Assembly (NCBI RefSeq): GCF_001761365.1
Contig: NZ_CP017477.1
Span: 2,780,001-2,844,000, forward strand
Direction: 5' to 3'
Source of the DNA: Polaribacter vadi
GTDB taxonomy: Bacteria; Bacteroidota; Bacteroidia; Flavobacteriales; Flavobacteriaceae
Length of the DNA: 64,000 nt
The position numbers and the translations under genes were made by a program. The notes under the pieces were generated by a model. That model saw nothing but the letters and a program-made list of their open reading frames with translations, made no database searches and was not told the DNA's origin. Below, in pieces: positions 49,765 to 58,432 of the stretch. Within the stretch, counting starts at the first letter, position 1, and every line of letters begins with the position of its first letter.

Positions 49765-50448
49765 TTGGGAAGTAAAAATAAATTAAAACGTTTCGAGGAA
49801 AATGAAACGTTCAAAAATGTCATTCAACCTACTAGAGAAGAAGTTGTTAGTAACTTTTCTTTAAAAGGGAAGTGGCATTCTTTTTTTAAAAACGAAAATC
49901 CTATTATAGTTGAATTGGGTTGTGGAAAAGGTGAATATACAATTGCTTTAGCCAGAAAAAATCCAAACAAAAACTATATTGGGATTGATATTAAAGGTGC
50001 TCGTTTTTGGAGAGGTGCAAAAACAGCTATCGAAGAAAATTTACCAAATGTTGCGTTTGTAAGAACGCAAATTGAGCTGGTCGATTTTATTTTTGCAAAA
50101 AATGAGGTTTCAGAAATTTGGATAACTTTTCCAGATCCTCAAATAAAATTTCAGCGAACAAAACATAGAATGACGAATTCGACTTTTATGAAAAAATACC
50201 ATACTATTTTAAAAGAAGATGGTATTATGAACTTAAAAACCGATTCTGAATTTATGCATGGCTACACTTTAGGTTTGCTGCATGGAGAAGGACATGAAAT
50301 TTTATATGCAAACCATAATGTGTATAGAAATGAAGGTGCTCCAAAAGAAGTTACAGAAACACAAACTTTCTACGAAAACCAATATTTAGAGGTTAATAAA
50401 CCAATTACGTACATTCAATTTAGATTGAAATATAATAGCCCATCTTAA
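49765..50448 (+). CDS. trmB: tRNA (guanine-N7)-methyltransferase
   Basis: 227 aa. The start codon is TTG at 49765, giving MGSKNKLKRFEENETFKNVI, the N-terminus expected for flavobacterial TrmB. SAM-binding EEL-like VELGCGKGEYTIALARKNPN, the NYIGIDIKGARFWRGAKTA segment, WITFPDPQIKFQRTKHRM and the C-terminal ETQTFYENQYLEVNKPITYI complete the family. It methylates G46 of tRNAs. The last four codons (NSPS) come from an intergenic repeat that overlaps the stop. Confidence 0.94.
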   Translation: MGSKNKLKRFEENETFKNVIQPTREEVVSNFSLKGKWHSFFKNENPIIVELGCGKGEYTIALARKNPNKNYIGIDIKGARFWRGAKTAIEENLPNVAFVRTQIELVDFIFAKNEVSEIWITFPDPQIKFQRTKHRMTNSTFMKKYHTILKEDGIMNLKTDSEFMHGYTLGLLHGEGHEILYANHNVYRNEGAPKEVTETQTFYENQYLEVNKPITYIQFRLKYNSPS

Positions 50449-50466
50449 TCTTCCCAAAGGGAAGAA
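50434..50466. repeat. Repeat overlapping the trmB stop codon
   Basis: AATAGCCCATCTTAATCTTC followed by CCAAAGGGAAGAA; 26 bp (50434-50459) are identical to 56947-56972 at the end of hmgA. It contains a TCTTCCC/GGGAAGA stem. Bacteroidota have many dispersed AGCCCATC...CTTCCC repeats. Confidence 0.75.
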
Positions 50467-50665
50467 ATACTCTTGTGTTATATTCTTTACGGAACTTTGT
50501 TTATGAATTTCTTATAATCAACTGTAAAAAATAAGTAAATATTTGAAAAAAAACTCAGTGGATCTCTGCGTTTTCTTTGTGAATATTCATGTAATAATTT
50601 TACGCACAAATATTTGTGAAATCTGTGCCTTTAAAATTCTATGAAATAATAATTATCTTCCCAAA

Positions 50666-50995
50666 ATGAAAGAATCCGATAATTTTTTCGAGAAAGTTTA
50701 CAAGGTTGCACGCAAAATTCCATTTGGCAGGGTTACAAGTTATGGAGCAATTGGCGCATATTTAGGAGCTGCAAAATCTGCAAGAATGGTGGGTTGGGCA
50801 ATGAATAAAGCACACAATTTAGATGATGTTCCTGCACACAGAGTTGTTAATAAAAAAGGGTTATTAACAGGAAAACATCATTTTGATGGCACAAATTTAA
50901 TGCAACAATTGTTAGAAAACGAAGGTATTGTTGTGATTGAAAATCAAATTCAAGATTTAGAAAAAGTTTTTTGGAATCCTTCAGAAGAACTTTAA
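50666..50995 (+). CDS. Alkyltransferase-like (ATL) protein, MGMT family
   Basis: 109 aa, only the DNA-binding half of MGMT. FEKVYKVARKIPFGRVTSYG, AKSARMVGWAMNK and DVPAHRVVNKKG match, but the active-site PCHR reads PAHR, so the acceptor cysteine is Ala. ATL proteins of this type bind O6-alkylguanine and flag it for nucleotide excision repair rather than removing the alkyl group. Cytoplasmic. It stands alone between trmB and the Mrp gene. Confidence 0.9.
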   Translation: MKESDNFFEKVYKVARKIPFGRVTSYGAIGAYLGAAKSARMVGWAMNKAHNLDDVPAHRVVNKKGLLTGKHHFDGTNLMQQLLENEGIVVIENQIQDLEKVFWNPSEEL

Positions 50996-51183
50996 TAATA
51001 ACTTTTTTAGTAGATACTTAATTATTTAAATAACAGGACATAATCATAAAAAATGGTTTTATAAATTTTGTAAAAACTTTTTCTAATAGATATTTTCATT
51101 TCTAAAATTACTACCCATAATTTCCACTTATCAAACCATAAATATTCGCAATTTATTAGCTTTATTTTCTTGTTGTTAAAACG

Positions 51184-51191
51184 TATCTTTG
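51184..51191 (+). promoter_or_regulatory. -7 box of the Mrp gene
   Basis: TATCTTTG fits TAnnTTTG and lies 66 bp before the ATG at 51258. No clear -33 TTG at the right spacing. Confidence 0.4.
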
Positions 51192-51257
51192 TAGTCGAGA
51201 TTAAATAAAAATAAAGACGAAGCTAATAGCTTAAAGCTACTGGTTAAAAGCAATATA

Positions 51258-52397
51258 ATGAGTTTTAATAAACAAGATATATACAAAGCATTAGAAACTA
51301 TTACAGCTCCTGGAGAAGGAAAAAGTTTAATAGAAGGTAATAATGTTAAAAATGTAGTAATTTTTGGAGATGAGGTAAATGTAGATGTTACTATTAGCAA
51401 CCCAACTTTACAAGCAAAAAAGAAAATTGAAGCTGAAATTACAAAGGCAGTACAAACCCATGTAAATTCAAAAATTGAGGTAAAAATCAATTTAAAAGTA
51501 GAAAAACCAGCAGCAAAAGAAGATCCAAATTTAATTCGCGGTAAAGAAATTCCGAATATTAAAAATATCATTGCAATTGCATCTGGTAAAGGAGGTGTTG
51601 GTAAATCTACGATTACATCAAACGTGGCTATTACTTTAGCAAAAATGGGTTTTAGTGTTGGTGTTTTAGATGCAGATGTGTATGGACCATCACAACATAT
51701 TATGTTTGATGTTGAAAAATCAAGACCACTTTCTGTAAATGTAGATGGTCGTTCAAAAATGAAACCTGTAGAAAATTACGGAGTTAAATTATTGTCTTTA
51801 GGTTTTTTTACAGATCCAGATCAAGCAGTAATTTGGCGTGGACCCATGGCATCAAAAGCATTAAAACAATTAATTTTTGACGCAGATTGGGGAGAGTTAG
51901 ACTTTCTTTTAATCGATTTACCTCCAGGAACAGGAGATGTGCATTTATCAATAGTGCAAGCCTTACCAATAAATGGCGCAGTTGTAGTTTCTACACCACA
52001 AAATATTGCGTTGGCAGATGCTAAAAAAGGGGTTGCCATGTTTCAACAAGAAAGCATAAAAGTTCCAGTTTTAGGAATTATCGAAAATATGGCATATTTT
52101 ACACCAGAAGAATTGCCAGATAATAAATATTATATTTTCGGAAAAGATGGCGCAAAAAATTTAGCAGAAGATATTAAAACGAAGTTTTTAGGAGAAATTC
52201 CTTTAGTACAAAGTATTAGAGAAGCAGGAGATGTTGGGCATCCAGTAGCGTTGCAAGAAGGCACAGTTTTAGAGCAATCTTTTAATGATATTACCAAAGA
52301 AATGGTTTCTGAACTATTAAAAAGAAACGCTAACTTGCCACCAACCGAAGTTGTAAGAATTACAACAATGAGCGGTTGTAGCGCAGTAAAAAAATAA
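51258..52397 (+). CDS. apbC: Mrp/NBP35-family iron-sulfur cluster carrier ATPase
   Basis: 379 aa. An N-terminal MIP18/DUF59 domain (DIYKALETITAPGEGKSLIE, VNVDVTISNPTLQAKKKIEA) is followed by the P-loop ATPase: IAIASGKGGVGKSTITSNVA (deviant Walker A), GVLDADVYGPSQHIM, FLLIDLPPGTGDVHLSIVQA and GIIENMAYF. The final SGCSAVKK keeps one cysteine. Such proteins carry Fe-S clusters to target enzymes. It is followed after 3 bp by a NifU-type scaffold gene, matching a cluster-transfer operon. Confidence 0.93.
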   Translation: MSFNKQDIYKALETITAPGEGKSLIEGNNVKNVVIFGDEVNVDVTISNPTLQAKKKIEAEITKAVQTHVNSKIEVKINLKVEKPAAKEDPNLIRGKEIPNIKNIIAIASGKGGVGKSTITSNVAITLAKMGFSVGVLDADVYGPSQHIMFDVEKSRPLSVNVDGRSKMKPVENYGVKLLSLGFFTDPDQAVIWRGPMASKALKQLIFDADWGELDFLLIDLPPGTGDVHLSIVQALPINGAVVVSTPQNIALADAKKGVAMFQQESIKVPVLGIIENMAYFTPEELPDNKYYIFGKDGAKNLAEDIKTKFLGEIPLVQSIREAGDVGHPVALQEGTVLEQSFNDITKEMVSELLKRNANLPPTEVVRITTMSGCSAVKK

Positions 52398-52400
52398 ATT

Positions 52401-52637
52401 ATGACAGCACAAGAAACACAAGATAATGTAGAAAAGGCGTTAGAAGAAATTCGCCCTTTTTTAGTGAGTGATGGAGGTAATATTAAGTTACTTTCTATAG
52501 AAGATACTATTGTTAAAGTGCAGTTACAAGGTGCTTGTTTGGGATGTTCTGTAAATCAAATGACCCTAAAAAATGGAGTTGAAGCAACCATAAAAAAATA
52601 CGCTCCACAAATTCAAGAAGTTATAAATGTGATTTAA
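52401..52637 (+). CDS. NifU C-terminal domain (Nfu) scaffold protein
   Basis: 78 aa. ALEEIRPFLVSDGGNIKLLS and GACLGCSVNQMTLKNGVEAT, with its CxxC, identify the Nfu domain, which binds a [4Fe-4S] cluster at a dimer interface. Co-transcribed with the Mrp ATPase. Complete despite its small size; it is a stand-alone Nfu. Confidence 0.93.
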   Translation: MTAQETQDNVEKALEEIRPFLVSDGGNIKLLSIEDTIVKVQLQGACLGCSVNQMTLKNGVEATIKKYAPQIQEVINVI

Positions 52638-52680
52638 ACTGATGAAAATCAGTTTTTAAACTATTATAAAATTATATTTT

Positions 52681-52766
52681 TGGGCGTTTCCTAAAAAGGT
52701 CGGGCTTTTCGTTATATCTTTTTTGAGAAAAACAAAAAAGGATGTCACTACAATCCCTAACGCACT
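52681..52766. repeat. Flavobacterial dispersed repeat (GGGCG...AGGTCGGGCTTTTCG...AATCCCTAACGC)
   Basis: GGGCGTTTCCTAAAAAGGTC, GGGCTTTTCG, an A/T-rich TTTTTTGAGAAAAACAAAAA hairpin, then GGATGTCACTACAATCCCTA and ACGC. I recognise this block order as a repeat seen in many flavobacterial genomes. It lies just before the reductase gene and accounts for the apparent N-terminal extension of that frame. A shorter relative follows: CCTTACAAGC/CTTGTGAGG at 52783-52812. Confidence 0.7.
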
Positions 52767-52827
52767 TAAGAGAATTAAAAAAAACCTTACAAGCTTAAAA
52801 ACTTGTGAGGTTTTAAAAAATAAAAAA

Positions 52828-53883
52828 ATGATTACAACAGATATTTTAATTATTGGTGCAGGACCCACAGGATTATTCACCGTTTTTGAAGCAGGATTAT
52901 TAAAGCTGCGTTGTCATTTAATAGATGCTTTACCACAAGCAGGAGGTCAATGTTCAGAAATTTATCCGAAGAAACCTATTTATGATATTCCTGCATATCC
53001 AGAAATTTTAGCAGGCGATTTAACGGATAAATTAATGGAACAAATTAAACAATTTGAACCAGGTTTTACTTTAGGAGAACGTGCAGAAACTATCGAAAAG
53101 CAAGAAGATGAAACCTTTATAGTAACTACTAATAAAGGCACAAAACATCACGCAAAAGTTGTTGCAATTGCAGGAGGTTTAGGTTCTTTTGAGCCAAGAA
53201 AACCACCAATTCCTAACATTGCCAATTTTGAAGATAAAGGTGTTGAATATATTATACGTGATCCAGAATTTTACAGAGATAAAAAAGTAGTGATTTCTGG
53301 AGGTGGCGATTCAGCTTTAGATTGGGCAATATTTTTAACAGACGTTGCATCCTCAATAACGTTAATTCACAGAAGAAACGAATTTAGAGGTGCTTTAGAT
53401 TCTGTAGATAAAGTTCAGGAATTAAAAGACGCAGGTAAAATCACTATGATAACTCCTGCAGAAGTAAAAGGAATTGTTGGAACTGATAAAGTAACAGGAG
53501 TTTCAGTGGTACAAAAAGGAGGAGAAGCATTTACAATTGAAACCGATCATTTTATTCCGCTTTTTGGTTTATCACCTAAATTAGGACCGATTGCAAATTG
53601 GGGATTAGAAATAGAAAAAAATGCGATTAAAGTAAATAACGCTTTAGATTATCAAACAAATATTCCAGGAATTTACGCAATTGGAGATGTAAATACCTAT
53701 CCAGGGAAATTAAAATTAATTCTTTGTGGTTTCCATGAAGCAACTTTAATGTGTCAAAGTGCGTATCAACGTATTTTTCTAGATAAAAAATACGTAATGA
53801 AATATACAACAGTTGGTGGCGTAGATGGTTTTGATGGAACAAGAAAAGAAGCGCCCAAAGCTGTGATTAAAAAGATTGAGTAA
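52828..53883 (+). CDS. Ferredoxin/flavodoxin-NADP reductase-like flavoprotein
   Basis: 351 aa from the ATG at 52828 (MITTDILIIGAGPTGLFTVF), chosen because the 35 residues before it are encoded by a repeat. FAD site GAGPTG at residues 10-15, QAGGQCSEIYPKKPIYDIPA, NADPH site VISGGGDSALDWA and the FAD C-terminal GIYAIGDVNTYPG fit the TrxR-like ferredoxin-NADP reductase (YumC/Fnr2) family. No CxxC, so not a thioredoxin reductase. It probably feeds electrons between NADPH and ferredoxin. Confidence 0.92.
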   Translation: MITTDILIIGAGPTGLFTVFEAGLLKLRCHLIDALPQAGGQCSEIYPKKPIYDIPAYPEILAGDLTDKLMEQIKQFEPGFTLGERAETIEKQEDETFIVTTNKGTKHHAKVVAIAGGLGSFEPRKPPIPNIANFEDKGVEYIIRDPEFYRDKKVVISGGGDSALDWAIFLTDVASSITLIHRRNEFRGALDSVDKVQELKDAGKITMITPAEVKGIVGTDKVTGVSVVQKGGEAFTIETDHFIPLFGLSPKLGPIANWGLEIEKNAIKVNNALDYQTNIPGIYAIGDVNTYPGKLKLILCGFHEATLMCQSAYQRIFLDKKYVMKYTTVGGVDGFDGTRKEAPKAVIKKIE

Positions 53884-53898
53884 ATTTAAGTTATACTA

Positions 53899-53990
53899 AC
53901 CCTCAAAGGATTTCAAACCCTTTGAGTGATCATTATAAGAAGTTTAAAATTTTTATTCAGACCTGTTAGGTTTTTAAAACCTGACAGGTC
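53899..53990. repeat. Two short palindromes after the reductase gene
   Basis: CTCAAAGG (53902-53909) with CCTTTGAG (53919-53926), and GACCTGTTAGG...CCTGACAGGTC (53960-53990). The second belongs to the same GACCT...AGGTC family as 57171-57201 and 58433-58463. They may serve as terminators. Confidence 0.65.
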
Positions 53991-54015
53991 TTTTGATTTA
54001 ATTTTCTTATTTTAG

Positions 54016-54564
54016 ATGAAAATTAAAGATATGAATTGTTTTGGAGATTATTATTTTTGGGATAGAGGTTTAAATGGAGGTGAGTTATTATTATTTGCAA
54101 TCATATCATTATTTATTGTTTCAATTCTTCTTTGGTATTATAACAAAATTCCTAAAAACAAATTTAAAGAAGGTGATTTCCAACAAGAAAGAAAAACATC
54201 TCGTTTACCAAAATTGTTAGCTTATCTTTTATTGATAATTCCTGGTATAATTTTGTTAGTAGAGTTTTTAAATTATGGAAATACCTTTTCAACTTTTGAT
54301 ATAATTATGTTGAGTTCTATTACTACTTTAATATTATATACAAACCTAACTTCAAAAATTAAAAAAGTTACTAAAAGATCAAACTTAAATAATCCTATTT
54401 ATCAATCAAAAGATATTATATTACAATCAAATTCTTTAAATGCTAGTTTTATTATTGCAGAAAAAACAACATCAGTTTGGATCAAAGTAATTACCTTTAT
54501 AATGATTATTGTTATTTCATTTACACCTCTCTATCAATTGTTAGGAACTGGATATTTCTGGTAA
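54016..54564 (+). CDS. Membrane protein of unknown function
   Basis: 182 aa with four likely helices (LLLFAIISLFIVSILLWYY, LLAYLLLIIPGIILLVEFLN, IIMLSSITTLILYTN, KVITFIMIIVISFTPLYQLL). The start MKIKDMNCFGDYYFWDRG is at an ATG with no ribosome-binding site. No motif recognised. Its AT content and lack of relatives I can name suggest a lineage-specific gene. Confidence 0.65.
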   Translation: MKIKDMNCFGDYYFWDRGLNGGELLLFAIISLFIVSILLWYYNKIPKNKFKEGDFQQERKTSRLPKLLAYLLLIIPGIILLVEFLNYGNTFSTFDIIMLSSITTLILYTNLTSKIKKVTKRSNLNNPIYQSKDIILQSNSLNASFIIAEKTTSVWIKVITFIMIIVISFTPLYQLLGTGYFW

Positions 54565-54632
54565 AATAAAAAAGTCAAAACATTTCTTAATTATTGTTTT
54601 TATTTATTCTAAATAATAATTAGATTTGCGCC

Positions 54633-54920
54633 ATGGAAATATTAAGTGACGTAACTTTCAATATTCAACTTAAAAAACATACTTTTTGCAACTATCAATT
54701 AAAGATAGATGAAAAAGTAATGACACTTACTTTTCCACAAGTACTTCAACTAAGAAATAAGGTTAATCTTTTAACATCAACAGAAAATTTAGAGAACATC
54801 ATCGAAAATGAAAATTTTGTGTTGCTATTTATTGCTGATAGAAAACATTTGGTTTTTTTAGAAATTCCGAAACTTTTAGATTTAAAAGAAGAATTAGGGT
54901 ACTGTTTTTCTGATTTTTAG
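54633..54920 (+). CDS. Small soluble protein of unknown function
   Basis: 95 aa: HTFCNYQLKIDEKVMTLTFP, QVLQLRNKVNLLTSTENL, NFVLLFIADRKHLVFLEIPK. It has a mixed alpha/beta look and no signal peptide. A TAGATTTG box (54621-54628) is only 4 bp before the ATG, which would make the transcript nearly leaderless. Family not recognised with certainty; similar small proteins occur beside ferritin in flavobacteria by memory. Confidence 0.65.
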   Translation: MEILSDVTFNIQLKKHTFCNYQLKIDEKVMTLTFPQVLQLRNKVNLLTSTENLENIIENENFVLLFIADRKHLVFLEIPKLLDLKEELGYCFSDF

Positions 54921-54989
54921 TCCACGAATATCTTTATTTAGACTGTCTTTAAATCATTTTTCAACATCAAAATCACTCTTTATTTCCTG

Positions 54990-54997
54990 TATCTTTG
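54990..54997 (+). promoter_or_regulatory. -7 box of the ferritin gene
   Basis: TATCTTTG (TAnnTTTG), 20 bp before the ferritin ATG. No matching -33 element is clear. Confidence 0.45.
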
Positions 54998-55017
54998 TAT
55001 TTTAAATTTTAGAAAAT

Positions 55018-55524
55018 ATGAAAACAGCCATAAGAAGACAAATGACCATTAACACAGAAGTTATGGATTTGTTAAACGAACAAATAGCATTAGAAATGCA
55101 TGCATCTGCATCTTATTTAGCAATGGCTTCTTGGTGTGACCAAAGAGAATTGGTGAATAGCAAAGCATTTTTCTATAAGCAAGCAGAAGAAGAAAGAGTG
55201 CATGGAATGAAAATTTTCAATTTTGTAAATGATGCAGGTGGAGCAGCACTTTCACCAGCAATTCCAGAAGTTAATAACGAATTTGAAGGTTTAAGAGAAA
55301 TCTATGAAAAATCTTTAGATCAAGAAATACAAGTAACACAAGCTATTTACAAATGTTTTAAAGCAGCAAGAAATGCAGATGATTTTGCATCTGAAGTTTT
55401 CTTACAATGGTTTGTAAACGAGCAAGTAGAGGAAGAAGATACAGTTAGAGGAATTATCGATATTTTCGATTTAATGGAAGGCATGCCTCTAAAAATGATA
55501 GACGAAAGATTACCAACTGAGTAA
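55018..55524 (+). CDS. ftnA: Non-haem ferritin
   Basis: 168 aa. The ferroxidase ligands are recognisable in LNEQIALEMHASASYLAMAS (Glu), EEERVHGMKIFNFVND (Glu, His) and FLQWFVNEQVEEEDTVRGI (Glu). It oxidises and stores iron in a 24-mer shell. An own promoter and a strong terminator mark it as a single-gene transcript. Confidence 0.95.
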   Translation: MKTAIRRQMTINTEVMDLLNEQIALEMHASASYLAMASWCDQRELVNSKAFFYKQAEEERVHGMKIFNFVNDAGGAALSPAIPEVNNEFEGLREIYEKSLDQEIQVTQAIYKCFKAARNADDFASEVFLQWFVNEQVEEEDTVRGIIDIFDLMEGMPLKMIDERLPTE

Positions 55525-55540
55525 TAAAAAAAGAAATAAA

Positions 55541-55574
55541 AAAAACCGAAACATAATTGTTTCGGTTTTTTTTT
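55541..55574 (+). terminator. Intrinsic terminator after ferritin
   Basis: AAAAACCGAAAC (55541-55552) and GTTTCGGTTTTT (55559-55570) form a 12-bp stem with a 6-nt loop, followed by TTTT. Confidence 0.88.
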
Positions 55575-55715
55575 GTGAAGTAATTTCTTAACGATTCTTT
55601 GTGAATCGCTTTTTGTATCTTTGTTTTCATCACGAAATCGATTGAAATGTTTCAAGACTTATTAATACATCTAAAGTTTTTAATAAAACGAAATCCAGAA
55701 TAACAACTTTTTGTC

Positions 55716-55736
55716 ACCCTGAATTTATTTCAGGGT
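55716..55736. repeat. Short palindromic repeat (ACCCTGAA...CAGGGT)
   Basis: ACCCTG (55716-55721) and CAGGGT (55731-55736) around AATTTATTT, preceded by GTC. A frequent intergenic element in flavobacterial genomes by memory; only one copy here. Confidence 0.5.
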
Positions 55737-55794
55737 CTTTGGAATTTCATTAACAATTAAAAGATTTTAACAGTTCAACAATTAAACACATTTT

Positions 55795-56961
55795 ATGCCT
55801 TTTTATCATAAATTAGGGAAAATCCCACCAAAAAGACACACACAGTTTCGTAAAAAAGACGGTAGTTTATATTACGAACAATTGTTTGGTACTATTGGTT
55901 TCGATGGAATGTCTACCAATTCGTATCACGAATACAGACCAACCATGGTCAAAAAAATTGGGAAACAATATTCTGTAAAACCAAAAATTGCAAAAGCAAA
56001 TAATATTCAATCTTACAAGTTTATTGGATTTCAAGTAAAGCCTGAAAACGATTATCTAGAAAGTAGAAAAATCGTTTTAACCAACTCTGATTGTAATATT
56101 ATTTTAGCGGCTCCAAAACAATCTACCACAGATTATTTTTATAAAAATACAGATGCAGACGAAGTAATTTTTATCCATAAAGGAACAGGAAAATTAAGAA
56201 CACATCTTGGAAATATCGATTTTAAATATGGAGATTATTTAGTAATTCCACGTGGAATTATTTATAAATTAGATTTTGATGATGAGAATAACCGACTTTT
56301 TATAGTAGAATCTTACAGTCCTGTTTATACACCAAAACGTTACAGAAATTATTTTGGTCAATTATTAGAACATTCACCTTTTTGTGAGCGAGATTTAAGA
56401 AGACCTTACGAATTAGAAACGTATAATGAGTTAGGAGATTTTTTCATCAAAGTAAAAAAACAGGGCGAAATTATAGAAATGACGTACGCTTCTCATCCTT
56501 TTGATGTAGTTGGTTATGATGGTTATAATTTTCCGTATGCATTTTCAATTCACGATTTTGAGCCAATTACAGGTAGAATTCATCAACCACCTCCAGTGCA
56601 TCAAACTTTTGAAACAAATGCCTTTGTAATTTGCAGTTTTGTGCCTAGAATGTATGATTATCATCCAGATTCAATTCCTGCACCTTACAGTCACAGTAAT
56701 ATCGATTCAGACGAAGTTTTATATTATGTAGATGGTGATTTTATGAGCAGAAACGATATCGATCAAGGTCATATTTCTTTGCATCCAGCAGGTATTCCTC
56801 ATGGCCCACACCCAGGAACTGCAGAAAAAAGTATTGGAAAAACTAAAACTGGAGAATTAGCAGTTATGGTTGATACTTTTAAACCTTTGCAAGTTACAGA
56901 AGAAGCTATGAAAATTGCAGATGAAGACTATTATAAAAGTTGGTTGAATAGCCCATCTTAA
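55795..56961 (+). CDS. hmgA: Homogentisate 1,2-dioxygenase
   Basis: 388 aa. N-terminal MPFYHKLGKIPPKRHTQFRK, cupin part EVIFIHKGTGKLRTHLGNID and YGDYLVIPRG, iron ligands in HQPPPVHQTFETNAFVICSF and SHSNIDSDEVLYYVDGDFMS, and ISLHPAGIPHGPHPGTAEKS. It opens the homogentisate ring in tyrosine and phenylalanine breakdown. With hpd 264 bp downstream it gives two successive steps. The final NSPS codons are supplied by a repeat. Confidence 0.94.
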   Translation: MPFYHKLGKIPPKRHTQFRKKDGSLYYEQLFGTIGFDGMSTNSYHEYRPTMVKKIGKQYSVKPKIAKANNIQSYKFIGFQVKPENDYLESRKIVLTNSDCNIILAAPKQSTTDYFYKNTDADEVIFIHKGTGKLRTHLGNIDFKYGDYLVIPRGIIYKLDFDDENNRLFIVESYSPVYTPKRYRNYFGQLLEHSPFCERDLRRPYELETYNELGDFFIKVKKQGEIIEMTYASHPFDVVGYDGYNFPYAFSIHDFEPITGRIHQPPPVHQTFETNAFVICSFVPRMYDYHPDSIPAPYSHSNIDSDEVLYYVDGDFMSRNDIDQGHISLHPAGIPHGPHPGTAEKSIGKTKTGELAVMVDTFKPLQVTEEAMKIADEDYYKSWLNSPS

Positions 56962-56979
56962 TCTTCCCAAAGAGAAAAA
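56947..56979. repeat. Repeat overlapping the hmgA stop codon
   Basis: The first 26 bp equal 50434-50459 at the end of trmB, including the stop TAA. After that the two copies diverge (GAGAAAAAACACTC versus GGAAGAAATACTC). Confidence 0.75.
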
Positions 56980-57033
56980 ACACTCTGGTGTAAAGTTTGT
57001 GGTAAAAAACGTTCATTAAAATAATTATTTGAA

Positions 57034-57115
57034 GCTATTTCCAGCTTTCACTACTCGCTTTTTTTACAGAAAAAGCAAAAAAGAGCTCAAACAAACCGTT
57101 CAATCTGGGCTAAAC
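57034..57115. repeat. Probable dispersed repeat between hmgA and hpd
   Basis: AGCTATTTCCAGCTTTCACT, ACTCGCTTTTTTTACAGAAA, AAGCAAAAAAGAGCTC and TTCAATCTGGGCTA. The layout of a GCTATTTCC start, a central T/A hairpin and a CAATC...GGGCTA end recalls the repeat at 52681-52766. Assignment rests on pattern only. Confidence 0.4.
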
Positions 57116-57170
57116 TTGTTTGCAAACGAATTGCTTTCAATAAAGAAATAGCAAATTTATAAACAACAAA

Positions 57171-57201
57171 GACCTCACAGGTTTCTAAAACCTTTGAGGT
57201 C
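57171..57201. repeat. Palindromic repeat (GACCTCACAGG...CCTTTGAGGTC)
   Basis: Imperfect inverted repeat around GTTTCTAAAAC, 24 bp before the hpd start. Same family as 53960-53990 and 58433-58463. Confidence 0.7.
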
Positions 57202-57225
57202 TAAAAAAGATAAAATCATCAAAAG

Positions 57226-58386
57226 ATGGCAAAAGAAATAAAATCAGTAAACTACGGATTAGAAAAAATATTTGAAGGAGCACAAGATTTCCTTCCATTG
57301 TTAGGAACAGATTATGTAGAATTTTATGTGGGTAACGCAAAACAATCTGCACATTTTTACAAAACAGCCTTTGGATTTCAATCTTATGCATACAGAGGTT
57401 TAGAAACTGGGGCAAAAGATTCTGTGAGTTATGTTTTAACGCAAGATAAAATTAAAATTATTTTAACAACTCCTTTAAATAGCAAATCACCAATAAACGA
57501 CCATATCGTAAAACATGGAGATGGAGTAAAAGTGGTTGCACTTTGGGTAGAAGATGCTAGAAAATCGTATGAAGAAACGATAAAACGTGGCGCAAAATCT
57601 TATATGGAACCAACTGTCGAAAAAGACGGATTTGGTGAAGTTGTAAGAGCAGGAATCTATACGTATGGAGAAACTGTACACATGTTTGTAGAGCGTAAAA
57701 ATTATCATGGCGCATTTTTACCAGGTTTCCAAAAATGGGAATCAGACTATAATCCACCAACATCAGGATTAAAATATATAGATCATATGGTTGGTAATGT
57801 TGGTTGGAACCAAATGAATACTTGGGTAAAGTTCTATGAAGATGTTATGGGGTTTGTAAACTTTTTATCTTTCGATGACAAGCAAATTCATACAGAATAT
57901 TCAGCATTAATGAGTAAAGTAATGTCCAATGGAAATGGACGAATTAAATTCCCAATAAACGAACCAGCAGAAGGGAAAAAACGTTCTCAAATTGAAGAAT
58001 ATTTAGATTTTTACGAAGGAGCAGGAGTACAACATATTGCAATGGCTACTGACGATATTATAAAAACAGTATCCCAATTAAAAGCAAATGGAATTGAATT
58101 TTTATCAACTCCACCAGAAGAATACTACAAATCTGTACCTTTAAGATTGCAGGAATTTAAACATGAATTAGCTGAAGACATCGAAAAACTAAGAGGTTTA
58201 GGAATTATGATAGATGCTGATGAAGAAGGTTATTTATTACAAATTTTTACAAAACCAGTTGAAGACAGGCCAACTTTGTTTTTTGAAATTATTCAAAGAA
58301 TGGGTGCAAAAGGATTTGGAGCAGGAAATTTTAAAGCACTTTTTGAATCTATAGAAAGAGAACAAGCAAAAAGAGGAACGCTTTAA
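57226..58386 (+). CDS. hpd: 4-hydroxyphenylpyruvate dioxygenase
   Basis: 386 aa. Two vicinal-oxygen-chelate halves: TDYVEFYVGNAKQSAHFYKT in the first, and in the second the three iron ligands in KYIDHMVGNV (His), GAGVQHIAMATDDI (His) and LFFEIIQRMGAKGFGAGNF (Glu). It converts 4-hydroxyphenylpyruvate to homogentisate, the substrate of the enzyme encoded just upstream. Complete. Flanked on both sides by the same palindromic repeat. Confidence 0.95.
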   Translation: MAKEIKSVNYGLEKIFEGAQDFLPLLGTDYVEFYVGNAKQSAHFYKTAFGFQSYAYRGLETGAKDSVSYVLTQDKIKIILTTPLNSKSPINDHIVKHGDGVKVVALWVEDARKSYEETIKRGAKSYMEPTVEKDGFGEVVRAGIYTYGETVHMFVERKNYHGAFLPGFQKWESDYNPPTSGLKYIDHMVGNVGWNQMNTWVKFYEDVMGFVNFLSFDDKQIHTEYSALMSKVMSNGNGRIKFPINEPAEGKKRSQIEEYLDFYEGAGVQHIAMATDDIIKTVSQLKANGIEFLSTPPEEYYKSVPLRLQEFKHELAEDIEKLRGLGIMIDADEEGYLLQIFTKPVEDRPTLFFEIIQRMGAKGFGAGNFKALFESIEREQAKRGTL

Positions 58387-58432
58387 TTAGTAGCCAGTTT
58401 TTTAGTAATTGTTTAGATTATAAATATTTCTA

